This document shows positions 1-7,748 of a stretch of 64,000 nucleotides of DNA, one piece after another. Both the position numbers and the translations under genes were made by a program. Position 1 is the first letter of the stretch, and every line of letters starts with the position of its first letter. The DNA is from SAR324 cluster bacterium (GTDB taxonomy: Bacteria; SAR324; NAC60-12). The notes under the pieces are model-generated. The model saw nothing but the letters and a program-made list of their open reading frames with translations, was not told where the DNA came from and ran no database searches. The stretch spans positions 29,104 through 93,103 of the forward strand of contig JACNJW010000019.1 in assembly GCA_014382365.1 (NCBI GenBank), read 5' to 3'.

Positions 1-1094
1 TCTACAGTTTCCAACATTTTTAGACCACTTTCATAACCGCCTATTACTCCAAAAGTAAAAACAGAACCACTGCCGTCAGGCATATATTTTTTTCCAAGTT
101 CATGATACGTACTGGATTCAAGTCCTGCATGTGAAACCCACTCTACTTTGGAATGATTTTCTAAGAACTTGGCGACTGCCAGACCGTTACTGCAGTGCCG
201 CTCCATCCGCAAGGGAAGTGTTTCAATACCGTTGAGTGTAATCCAGGCATTCATTGGAGATTGTGAACAACCAAGATCACGTAAACTGATGGCATGGCTG
301 TACATGGTATATGCAAGATCTCCGAAAGTTTCAGCAAATGTCAAACCGTTATACTCAGGAGAAGGTGTACTCAAGCTGGGAAATTTTGCTTTTCCCAGCC
401 ACAAAAATTTACCGGAATCAACAACAACTCCACCCACTGCATTTCCTTGTCCGGAAAGAAATTTTGTTGTGGAATGCACTACTATATCTGCACCCCATTC
501 AAATGGTCTGCACAAAAAAGGAGTTGCCATTGTATTGTCAACAATTAGTGGTACCCCTGCTTCACCGGCTACTTTAGCAATACTTTCAATATCCATGACC
601 ACTCCACCGGGATTGGCAAGGCTTTCAATAAAAATTGCTCTGGTTTTATCACTGACTGCTTTGCGGAAAGCCTCAGGATTATCACTGTCAACAAAGATAG
701 CATTCCAGCCAAATTTTTGATAGCTTTTGCCCATTAAATTTATCGTACCGCCATAGAGTTTATTGGCAACTATTACCTCCATACCTGGCGACATTAATGG
801 AAAAAGAGCCAAGGTTTCTGCTGCATGTCCAGATGAGGTTACTGTTCCTCCGCGTCCACCTTCCAGTGTTGCCAGTTTTTCTTCCAAAGCAGCAACAGTT
901 GGATTAGTCAGCCGTGAGTAAATGAAACCAGGTGCCTGCAGATTGAACAGTGATGCTGCATGATCTGCATCATCAAATACATAGGATGTAGTTTGATAAA
1001 TTGGAAAAGATCGAGCTCCAGTTGTAGGATCCGGAGCTGTCCCTGCATGAACAGCAAGTGTATTAAAACCAAAATCTGGATGCAGTTTTTTCAT
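1..1094 (-). CDS. metY: O-acetylhomoserine sulfhydrylase-like PLP enzyme (partial, C-terminus beyond left edge)
   Basis: This is a Cys/Met-metabolism PLP enzyme that makes homocysteine from O-acetylhomoserine and sulfide. The reading frame is open from an ATG at 1094 to the window edge, giving about 364 codons; the family is usually near 430 residues, so roughly the last 65 are missing. The N-terminus reads MKKLHPDFGFNTLAVHAG, followed by PIYQTTSYVF and YSRLTNPT. The PLP-lysine region reads STTKFLSGQGNAVGG. All are characteristic of the O-acetylhomoserine aminocarboxypropyltransferase branch. Its ATG overlaps the stop of the upstream CoA-binding protein gene (TAATG), so translation is probably coupled. 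Cystathionine gamma-synthase is a less likely alternative. Confidence 0.9.
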   Translation of the reverse strand, partial: MKKLHPDFGFNTLAVHAGTAPDPTTGARSFPIYQTTSYVFDDADHAASLFNLQAPGFIYSRLTNPTVAALEEKLATLEGGRGGTVTSSGHAAETLALFPLMSPGMEVIVANKLYGGTINLMGKSYQKFGWNAIFVDSDNPEAFRKAVSDKTRAIFIESLANPGGVVMDIESIAKVAGEAGVPLIVDNTMATPFLCRPFEWGADIVVHSTTKFLSGQGNAVGGVVVDSGKFLWLGKAKFPSLSTPSPEYNGLTFAETFGDLAYTMYSHAISLRDLGCSQSPMNAWITLNGIETLPLRMERHCSNGLAVAKFLENHSKVEWVSHAGLESSTYHELGKKYMPDGSGSVFTFGVIGGYESGLKMLETV

Positions 1095-1591
1095 TAAATC
1101 CTCTTCCGGCGATTACTGATCACTCCAGTATTGATTCCATTCCAGCCAAGCTCTCCAGTCAAACGGGCATATTCTATTTTTGGACAACGGTCCATCACCA
1201 CCTTCATTCCTGCATCTTCAGCTCTGCTCGCAGCTGCAGAGTGACTGATTTCAAGCTGCATCCAAAACACTTTTGCACCAATCTTAATGGCTTCTTCAAC
1301 CAGTCCCGGTGCTTCTTCAGCAGGACGAAAGATATCCACCATATCCACTGGTGTGGGTAAAGCTGTTAAATCTGCAAATACAGTTTCTCCACAAATTTTC
1401 TTACCTGCTGCACCGGGATTGACAGGGATAACCCTAAATCCTTTTTGAAGCAGATACTTCATGGCAAAATTACTGGGACGGTTCCAGGTAGTACTTGCAC
1501 CAACCATTGCAATACTGTGGACATTTCTGAGAATTTCCCGGATGTAAGAATCCGAATAGGAACTGTGATCAAACTGTCTTGAACTACCCAT
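1094..1591 (-). CDS. CoA-binding domain protein (YccU-like)
   Basis: A 165-residue single-domain protein with a Rossmann-type CoA-binding fold. It shows SIAMVGASTTWNRPSNF near residue 27, then RVIPVNPG, VDMVDIFRP and a final QLEISH segment typical of the YccU/CoA_binding family. The molecular role of this family is unknown. It lies immediately upstream of metY with overlapping stop and start codons, so the two are almost certainly cotranscribed. No clear Shine-Dalgarno sequence is visible before the ATG. A near-perfect 23-nt palindrome lies about 100 bases upstream (1691-1713) and may be a regulatory site. Confidence 0.85.
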   Translation of the reverse strand: MGSSRQFDHSSYSDSYIREILRNVHSIAMVGASTTWNRPSNFAMKYLLQKGFRVIPVNPGAAGKKICGETVFADLTALPTPVDMVDIFRPAEEAPGLVEEAIKIGAKVFWMQLEISHSAAASRAEDAGMKVVMDRCPKIEYARLTGELGWNGINTGVISNRRKRI

Positions 1592-1690
1592 CTGTGAAAA
1601 TATCTTATTTTATTAAAGAATATTAAGAGTTGGTAACATTAACAGAAACAGAAGTCTCTCAGCAAGATAATTCAATTCGTTGAGCTTACG

Positions 1691-1713
1691 TTAATAAGTC
1701 TAAGACTTAATAA
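1691..1713. promoter_or_regulatory. Near-perfect palindrome upstream of the metY operon
   Basis: The arms TTAATAAGTCT and AGACTTAATAA flank a central A and differ from a perfect inverted repeat at one pair per arm. The site lies about 100 bases upstream of the CoA-binding protein/metY operon, which fits an operator. No protein is assigned to it, and AT-rich palindromes also arise by chance. Confidence 0.25.
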
Positions 1714-1833
1714 CACTAAACCCTACACCACTCTTATCTCAATCTGCTAATAGTCCTCAGCAAAGCTACCAACCAAAATTTCCCACGATCACAGTTTGAA
1801 CAGTTCTATAAAACAAAGAATTAAAACTTCATT

Positions 1834-2016
1834 TCAGTACCAGATCATATTAATAAATTTTCCTTTTCCATCCCATTTTTCTGTCATAGCAGCTGATTTT
1901 CCGGTGATAACTCTTTGAGACGGTACGCTAAAATTATCTGAGTTCGGAGAAACCAAAAACCAACTGATGGCAAGCACCAATAGAGAAATGGTCAAAAACA
2001 CCGTCAAACTTTTCAT
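1834..2016 (-). CDS. Small membrane-anchored or secreted protein, unknown function
   Basis: A 60-residue protein starting MKSLTVFLTISLLVLAISWF, a basic N-terminus followed by a hydrophobic stretch of about 18 residues. This predicts a signal anchor or an uncleaved signal peptide. The remaining 38 residues are polar and end in FINMIWY. I recognise no family. It is called real because an almost ideal ribosome binding site, AAGGAGG, lies five bases before the ATG, far better than most sites in this window. It stands alone, with non-coding sequence of about 240 and 460 bases on its two sides. Confidence 0.6.
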   Translation of the reverse strand: MKSLTVFLTISLLVLAISWFLVSPNSDNFSVPSQRVITGKSAAMTEKWDGKGKFINMIWY

Positions 2017-2347
2017 TCTACCTCCTTATCAGAAGAATAGTGAAAATATTTGAATTTAATTTACCGATAAAGGAAAGCAGTAAATCAACTCTCACCTACA
2101 ATGAAAGCTGGATCCTGTAAAACTTCCCTTCAAATATAATTTTATACCCATTGGTACAAGTGTCAACTAGTGAATTTACCTAGATATAAATAATTTAATG
2201 AGAACTTAATTATCTGAGTTGCTGACTTAATCATGATGAATATTCAGAGATATATAGTTTTAGAGAACAGATTTTTTACAGTATACATGCATTACGATTA
2301 CGGGAAGGGTATATATTTAAACATCTCATTAATACTCCAAAATCAAT
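2017..2347. other. Non-coding stretch between the small protein gene and the glutamine-synthetase-family leader
   Basis: AT-rich sequence with no supported gene on either strand. The left end carries the strong ribosome binding site of the small minus-strand gene. The right end leads into a promoter at 2348-2376. I see no tRNA, repeat or recognised riboswitch here. Confidence 0.5.
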
Positions 2348-2376
2348 TTGATTTTATACTAAATAATTGATAGAAT
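2348..2376 (+). promoter_or_regulatory. Sigma70-type promoter for the GS-family leader
   Basis: TTGATT at 2348-2353 and TAGAAT at 2371-2376 are separated by 17 bases. This places a transcript start near 2383, about ten bases before the hairpin at 2393. The predicted leader to the coding region is therefore about 100 bases and contains a terminator-like stem. Confidence 0.5.
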
Positions 2377-2392
2377 CCTTTGAGTCGAAATC

Positions 2393-2434
2393 GCCGGAGC
2401 TGTTCAGCACAAGTTGAAATCTCCGGCATTTTTT
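2393..2434 (+). terminator. Terminator-like hairpin in the leader of the GS-family gene
   Basis: GCCGGAG (2393-2399) pairs perfectly with CTCCGGC (2421-2427) across a 21-nt loop, followed by a T-run at 2429-2434. No plus-strand gene precedes it within the window, so it ends either a short RNA of about 50 nt or acts as an attenuator before the coding region. Its position directly behind a promoter makes regulation more likely than simple termination. Confidence 0.55.
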
Positions 2435-2480
2435 ATTGTAACCACACTACTGCTGTGGCGAATCACAAAAAGTGAAATAC

Positions 2481-3857
2481 ATGAAAGTTTATGGAATGCT
2501 GACAGTGGAAGAACTTCAGCAGCAAGTCGATACGGGAGAGATTGATACAGTAATCGTTGTTTTTACAGATCTTTATGGCCGTTTTATGGGCAAACGTTTT
2601 GATGCAGAGTTTTTTCTGGAGGATGCAGTCGAAAACGGCACCCACTGCTGCGATTATCTGGTAACGGTAGATATGGAAATGGAACCCGTTGACGGATACG
2701 AATATACCAACTGGGAGCGCGGATACGGTGATTTCCATTTGGTTCCAGACTTCAAAACTTTACGAAAAGTCAGCTGGCTGGACCGCAGTGCCATGGTACT
2801 CTGCGATGTAAAAGAAAACAAAACACATGAATTGACTGAAGTCGCACCACGTTCAATGCTCAGGAAACAGGTTAATTTAGCAGAAGACCTTGGATTCACT
2901 GCTAAAGCAGGTTCTGAATTGGAATATTTTATTTTCCAAAATTCTTTCCAGGAAGCTGCAGAAAGCGGCTATACAGAACTAAAACCTGCCGGTTGGTACG
3001 TTGAGGATTACCATTCTCTGCAGGGTACACGAGAGGAGCATTTTAACGGAGCAGTCAGGAGACACTTACGGGACTCCGGAATTCCAGTTGAAAATTCCAA
3101 AGGTGAAGCTGCCCTTGGTCAACATGAATTGAACGTACGTTATGCTGAAGTATTAACAATGGCCGACCGCCATGCGCTTTACAAACAATGTCTCAAAGAA
3201 GTTGCAGAGCAGCAGGACATCAGTGTCACGTTCATGTCAAAATACAAAGACGGGCAACCTGGTTCTAGTTGTCACATCCATTTAAGTTTGTGGGAAAACG
3301 ATAAAAATGCCTTTCCCGGAAATTTAACTGAGGGCCCGATTGAGTGTTCCGAAACTTTCCGCTGGTTTCTTGGAGGTTGGATCAAACACATGCCGGAATT
3401 AATGGTCTTTTCTGCACCAACAATCAACTCATATAAACGCTATGAAGCGAAGTCCTGGGCACCAACCCGCATGGCATGGTGTCACGACAACCGTACTGCA
3501 GGCTTTCGTGTAGTGGGTCAGGGTCCAAGTTTACGGATTGAATGTCGGATACCCGGGGCAGATTGTAATCCGTATCTTGTCTATGCAGCAGCAATGGCTT
3601 CCGGACTAGATGGAATACGCAACAAAATCGAACCACCTCCGATGTTTGAAGGAGATGTTTATTCGGCAGAAGAACTTCCTGAAGTACCCAAAACGCTGCG
3701 GGAAGCTTTGACTTTGTTTGAGCAAAGTGAATTTGCAAAAACAGCTTTTGGTGAAAAAGTGCATCAGCACTATATTCGTTTTTTCCGTACAGAAGTTGAA
3801 GCTTATGAGGCTGCAGTTACGGATTGGGAATTAAAACGTTATTTTGAAAGAATTTAA
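2481..3857 (+). CDS. Glutamine synthetase-family ligase (gamma-glutamylation type)
   Basis: An ATP-dependent ligase of the glutamine synthetase superfamily, 458 residues from the ATG at 2481. The N-terminal beta-grasp reads IDTVIVVFTDLYGRFMGKR. The catalytic domain shows SELEYFIF (metal-binding Glu), GQHELNVRYA, SSCHIHLSLW, and the ATP-binding loop INSYKRYEAKSWAPTRMAW. Length and motifs resemble PuuA/GlnA3-type enzymes that glutamylate amines rather than housekeeping GlnA; this is inference from family resemblance. An SDR follows after 22 bases, suggesting a catabolic pair. In-frame GTG (2472) and ATG (2496) are alternative starts; none has a strong ribosome site. Confidence 0.85.
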   Translation: MKVYGMLTVEELQQQVDTGEIDTVIVVFTDLYGRFMGKRFDAEFFLEDAVENGTHCCDYLVTVDMEMEPVDGYEYTNWERGYGDFHLVPDFKTLRKVSWLDRSAMVLCDVKENKTHELTEVAPRSMLRKQVNLAEDLGFTAKAGSELEYFIFQNSFQEAAESGYTELKPAGWYVEDYHSLQGTREEHFNGAVRRHLRDSGIPVENSKGEAALGQHELNVRYAEVLTMADRHALYKQCLKEVAEQQDISVTFMSKYKDGQPGSSCHIHLSLWENDKNAFPGNLTEGPIECSETFRWFLGGWIKHMPELMVFSAPTINSYKRYEAKSWAPTRMAWCHDNRTAGFRVVGQGPSLRIECRIPGADCNPYLVYAAAMASGLDGIRNKIEPPPMFEGDVYSAEELPEVPKTLREALTLFEQSEFAKTAFGEKVHQHYIRFFRTEVEAYEAAVTDWELKRYFERI

Positions 3858-3879
3858 ATAAATTAAGGAGAATTATAAA

Positions 3880-4653
3880 ATGCGATTAGAAAATAAAGTA
3901 GCCCTGATCACAGGTGCATCAAGTGGAATTGGTAAGGAATCTGCTCTGTTATTTGCAAAAGAAGGTGCAAAAATTGTGGCCGTTGACGTAAACGATGCAG
4001 AAGGTGAAAAGACTGTAGCAGAGATCAAAGCTGCCGGAGGAGATGCTGTTTATGCACATGCAGACATTTCCAAGGCTGCAGACTGCGAAGCAATGGTCAA
4101 AGCTGCCGAAGATAATTTCGGGAAACTGAATGTTATGTTCAATAATGCAGGCATCATGGATAGCCGTGATGACAATGCGCTGGTAACAGAAGAAGATGTC
4201 TGGGACCTGACAATGTCGATCAATCTCAAAGGCGTGTTCCTCGGCTGCAAATACGGAATTGCCGCCATGCAGCGTGCCGGTGGAGGTTCTATCATTAACA
4301 CGGCTTCTTTTGTGGGTTTGATGGGAGCAGCTACTCCACAAGTAGCCTATACTGCATCTAAAGGCGGCGTGATTGCACTGACCCGTGAATTATCGGTAAT
4401 TCATGCCCGTGAAAATATCCGTGTCAATGCTCTTTGTCCTGGACCTTTGCGAACTGAATTATTGATGAAATTTCTAGATACTGAAGCTAAAAAACAAAAA
4501 CGGTTGGTCCATATTCCGATGGGTCGTTTTGGAGAAGCAAAAGAGATGGCACAGGCAGCTCTGTTCCTGGCATCAGACGAATCATCTTACACCACCGGAA
4601 CAGAGTTCGTGGTGGATGGTGGAATCACTTCAGCTTATGTGACTCCAGAGTGA
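3880..4653 (+). CDS. SDR-family NAD(P)-dependent oxidoreductase
   Basis: A classical short-chain dehydrogenase of 257 residues. It has the cofactor motif TGASSGIG (residues 11-18), NNAG in the middle, a catalytic Ser in INTASFVG, and the YTASK catalytic Tyr/Lys pair. The C-terminus GTEFVVDGGITSAY is typical. An acidic residue in VAVDVND suggests NAD preference (inference). The ribosome site AAGGAG sits well placed before the ATG. It follows the glutamine-synthetase-family gene by 22 bases and is probably cotranscribed. The substrate is unknown. Confidence 0.9.
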   Translation: MRLENKVALITGASSGIGKESALLFAKEGAKIVAVDVNDAEGEKTVAEIKAAGGDAVYAHADISKAADCEAMVKAAEDNFGKLNVMFNNAGIMDSRDDNALVTEEDVWDLTMSINLKGVFLGCKYGIAAMQRAGGGSIINTASFVGLMGAATPQVAYTASKGGVIALTRELSVIHARENIRVNALCPGPLRTELLMKFLDTEAKKQKRLVHIPMGRFGEAKEMAQAALFLASDESSYTTGTEFVVDGGITSAYVTPE

Positions 4654-4661
4654 TTTCATAA

Positions 4662-6170
4662 TTATTCTCCCCACTTTGATTTAACTGCCTCACGGTCAAC
4701 TTCATTGTTTTCCTGGGGCAGTTCTTCAACAAATATTACTTGACGCGGTTTCTTAAATCCGGCAATCTGTCCACCGACATGGTCTCGCACTTCTTCTACA
4801 GAAAGCTTAGAACCTGGCTTAAGAACACAGACCGCTTTTACAGCTTCACCCCATGTTTTATCCGGAACACCTATTACGCAGCAGTTGTTAATATCAGTAT
4901 GCTTCAGCAAAACAGATTCCACTTCTCCCGGATAAACATTTTCACCACCGGTTTTAATTAATTCTTTTTCTGCTTTACGTTTGACGTACCATAAATAGCC
5001 TTCTTCATCAAAACGTCCAATGTCACCGGTATGATGCCAACCGTTACGCTGTGCATAAGCTGTTGCTTCAGGCATATCCCAGTATTCGAGAAAAATATTT
5101 TCTCCCCGGACCACAATTTCTCCTTCATCTCCCATCGGTACTTCTTGCTCAAGCTCATTAACCACAGAGACTGAATTCAGCAAAGTTGCCTGTCCTGACG
5201 CACCGGGACATGCAGAAGCTGGAGCGGCAGTCACAAAAGCCGTAGTTTCGGCCTGCCCAAAACCTGTCCAGAAAACGGCACGGGTTTCTTTCTGCAGACG
5301 CAGTATATTATCCGGACCTTCCAAACCGTACACAATGCACAAACTTTCCAACTTTGAGCCGGTTTCTTTTGCAGCATCAAGTACACGTTCCAGAATTGGT
5401 GGAAAGGAACCGAAATATGTCAGTTGTTCTGCATCAATTAATCGCACGGCTTCTTTATCATCAAATTGTTTCAGCACAACATTCTTGCCGCCACTGATGA
5501 AGGTAGCCCACGCAGAAGTCAATCCCATAACGTGAAAAATCGGCAGAGCCAGCAAATGAGCTTCTACTGCAGCACGGTCAAAATGGTGAAAATGCACTTC
5601 TGCTGAAGCCATCACATTTCTTTGACTGAGTAACGCTCCTTTCGGTATTCCATCAACTGCTGCAGTTGGTATAATCAACCAGCCTTCGTCCGCATCCGGC
5701 TGCGGTTCTGTGAGTGCAGAAGGATTTTCATCCAGTAATTGATCAAAGGATGTCGAAAGAATTGAAGCAGCATCAGTACTGTAAAACTGACGTGCTGGAA
5801 GTAAATCCCTCAGATCTTCTGCCTGTTGTTCACAACTTGTTTGAAAAACCAAAGCTTTTGGTTTTGTATTTTCAATTACCTTGCGCATTTCATCTGAACT
5901 TGTACGTGTATTCAAACAGACTGCAACCACTCCTATCCGAGCACATGCTGCCAACAGCAAGGCATATTCTGCACAGTTGTTCAGCAGCACAGCAATTCTA
6001 TCACCTTTCTCAAAACCAGTGTTCACCAACCCACGTGCCAGACAATTAACATGAACTGGGACCTCGGCAAATGTCAGCCGCAGGTCTCCTGAAACCAGTG
6101 CTGTTTTGTTGGGATAATTCCGGGCGTTATTCAAAATGCAATCATAGATTGAGTGTTCTCTTAGTGCCAT
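4662..6170 (-). CDS. AMP-dependent acyl-CoA synthetase-like protein with altered catalytic motifs
   Basis: A 502-residue member of the ANL (acyl-CoA synthetase) superfamily. Recognisable parts are FGQAETT (A5), GWHHTGDIG (A7), and KTGGENVYPGEVE (A8). Two catalytic regions deviate. The phosphate-binding loop, normally TSGTTGxPKG, reads TAAVDGIPKG at residues 169-178. The C-terminal adenylation lysine motif, normally GK, reads NNEVDRE, with Glu at about residue 490. The fold is therefore kept while adenylation may be lost or altered. The gene converges on the SDR with an 8-base gap. It could still perform the thioester half-reaction or bind acyl-adenylates; the substrate is unknown. Confidence 0.85.
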   Translation of the reverse strand: MALREHSIYDCILNNARNYPNKTALVSGDLRLTFAEVPVHVNCLARGLVNTGFEKGDRIAVLLNNCAEYALLLAACARIGVVAVCLNTRTSSDEMRKVIENTKPKALVFQTSCEQQAEDLRDLLPARQFYSTDAASILSTSFDQLLDENPSALTEPQPDADEGWLIIPTAAVDGIPKGALLSQRNVMASAEVHFHHFDRAAVEAHLLALPIFHVMGLTSAWATFISGGKNVVLKQFDDKEAVRLIDAEQLTYFGSFPPILERVLDAAKETGSKLESLCIVYGLEGPDNILRLQKETRAVFWTGFGQAETTAFVTAAPASACPGASGQATLLNSVSVVNELEQEVPMGDEGEIVVRGENIFLEYWDMPEATAYAQRNGWHHTGDIGRFDEEGYLWYVKRKAEKELIKTGGENVYPGEVESVLLKHTDINNCCVIGVPDKTWGEAVKAVCVLKPGSKLSVEEVRDHVGGQIAGFKKPRQVIFVEELPQENNEVDREAVKSKWGE

Positions 6171-6186
6171 AATAATTTTCCTTTAA

Positions 6187-7617
6187 TTAATTCAATTTTA
6201 GTGCTCTCAGCAAGCGCTGATGAATATTGTCGAATTTGCCATTACTCATGATGAGTACTACATCATCTGCATGGCAATTAGTTTTTAAATAATCTATAAT
6301 TTCTGACACTTCAGGGAATACATGAGCAGAAATATTTTCTTCATTCAGTACTTTGATAACTTCCTGTATTGCAAGTCTCTTGTCTACAGGAGTCGTTTCC
6401 AGACGAAATGGTGTAGTTAAAATAACTTCATCTGCTTTACGGAATGAGTTTATCAAAGCCTCCTGATGAATATTTAGTACACTGGTGTTGCTGCGAGGTT
6501 CAAAGACAGCAATTAAACGTTGTCCAGGATGCTTTTGCCTGATTGCATTCACTGTTTCACGAATAGCAGTTGGATGATGCGCAAAGTCATCATAGACTGT
6601 AATACCATTCACAACTCCACGTACTTCCTGACGTCTGCGGACACTCTTAAATGAGTCAAATGCAACCTGAATTGTCTGGTCATCAATTGCATTGTGTCTT
6701 GCCAGCATGATTACACCCAGAGCGTTGCGCACGTTATATTCACCAAAGAGATTAATCTTAAAGTGCTGTTTGTTATTGGAACTATCCGAACTTTTATCCA
6801 ACACCTCAAATGACATGCCGGATTCTGTGACTGACAGATTTACTGCCTGAACATCACAGGTTTTTCCTAAACCAAATGTCAGCACCGGTGAGTAGGCTGC
6901 TTCCAAAACACTACTTACATTTAAATCATCGCCATTGGCGACGATCAGTCCATTCTGGGGAATCAGACGCAGCATTAAGCGGAAGGATTTTTTAATATCT
7001 TCAAGTGAATCAAAGATATCTGCATGATCAAATTCAAGATTGTTCAAAATTAATTGATCAGGAAGATAATGAAAAAACTTAGAGCGCTTGTCAAAAAATG
7101 CAGTGTCGTACTCATCACCTTCAGTGATGAAATAGCTTCCAGCACCATCCTGACAACTTGTCCCAAAATTTTCTGCAATACCTCCAATCATGAAGCCAGG
7201 TTTTTTCTCTGCAGTCTCAAATACCCAGGACAGCAATGACGTTGTAGTTGTTTTTCCGTGTGTCCCAGTTACTACCAGTGACGTTTTTCCGCGAATAAAA
7301 TATTCCTTCAGCAGTTCCGCCATCGAAATAAACGATAGCTTTCTCTCCAGAACAGCTTCTACTTCAGAATTTCCCCGCGAGAGGGCATTTCCGATAACAA
7401 CCAAATCAGGAACTGTATCTAAATTTGCTGCAGCATATCCGCTTTGTACAACTACCTTATTTTCTGCAAGGAATTCACTCATGGGAGGATAAACATTCTC
7501 ATCAGAACCTTGAATCCGAAAACCTCGCAGTTTCAATAAAACTGCCAGAGAAGCCATACCGGTTCCACAGATTCCTGTAAAATGAATAAGCTTGGAATTC
7601 ATATTTTGAAGAGACAT
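6187..7617 (-). CDS. mpl: UDP-N-acetylmuramate:L-Ala-gamma-D-Glu-meso-DAP ligase
   Basis: A cytoplasmic murein-recycling ligase that reattaches recovered tripeptide to UDP-MurNAc. The N-terminus IHFTGICGTGMASLAVLLK and the ATP loop TGTHGKTTTTSLLSW define a Mur ligase. IGGIAENFG and the C-terminal MSNGKFDNIHQ region fit Mpl rather than MurC. Initiation is uncertain: ATGs at 7617 (MSLQN, 476 residues) and 7602 (MNSKL, 471 residues) both fit, and the frame stays open upstream to 7710 without conserved sequence. Neither has a clear ribosome site. Its presence implies meso-diaminopimelate peptidoglycan. Confidence 0.9.
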   Translation of the reverse strand: MSLQNMNSKLIHFTGICGTGMASLAVLLKLRGFRIQGSDENVYPPMSEFLAENKVVVQSGYAAANLDTVPDLVVIGNALSRGNSEVEAVLERKLSFISMAELLKEYFIRGKTSLVVTGTHGKTTTTSLLSWVFETAEKKPGFMIGGIAENFGTSCQDGAGSYFITEGDEYDTAFFDKRSKFFHYLPDQLILNNLEFDHADIFDSLEDIKKSFRLMLRLIPQNGLIVANGDDLNVSSVLEAAYSPVLTFGLGKTCDVQAVNLSVTESGMSFEVLDKSSDSSNNKQHFKINLFGEYNVRNALGVIMLARHNAIDDQTIQVAFDSFKSVRRRQEVRGVVNGITVYDDFAHHPTAIRETVNAIRQKHPGQRLIAVFEPRSNTSVLNIHQEALINSFRKADEVILTTPFRLETTPVDKRLAIQEVIKVLNEENISAHVFPEVSEIIDYLKTNCHADDVVLIMSNGKFDNIHQRLLRALKLN

Positions 7618-7674
7618 CTGATAACAAAATGCAACAGCATTAAGAAAATAAAGGAGGGAGCAGCTCAGGTTTCC

Positions 7675-7701
7675 AAAAACAGTTCCGCGCAGAAGAAACT
7701 G
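7675..7701 (-). terminator. Intrinsic terminator after the TPP enzyme gene
   Basis: On the minus strand CAGTTTC (7701-7695) pairs with GGAACTG (7686-7680) with one G-U pair and an 8-nt loop, followed by five T residues (7679-7675). It lies about 48 bases after the stop of the TPP-enzyme gene and before mpl, so mpl probably has its own promoter. Confidence 0.6.
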
Positions 7702-7748
7702 CAAAATCAACTAAAAAAGGAGTAAAACAGTAGTCTGACCTGCCCCAA

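Noticed and set aside
169..720. Plus-strand open frame opposite metY
   Set aside because: It is antisense to the well-conserved metY frame and shows no domain or ribosome site.
1592..1833. Possible SAM riboswitch upstream of the metY operon
   Set aside because: The minus strand has GAGATAAGAGTGGTGTAGGG, superficially like the SAM-I start, but the rest of the conserved core is absent.
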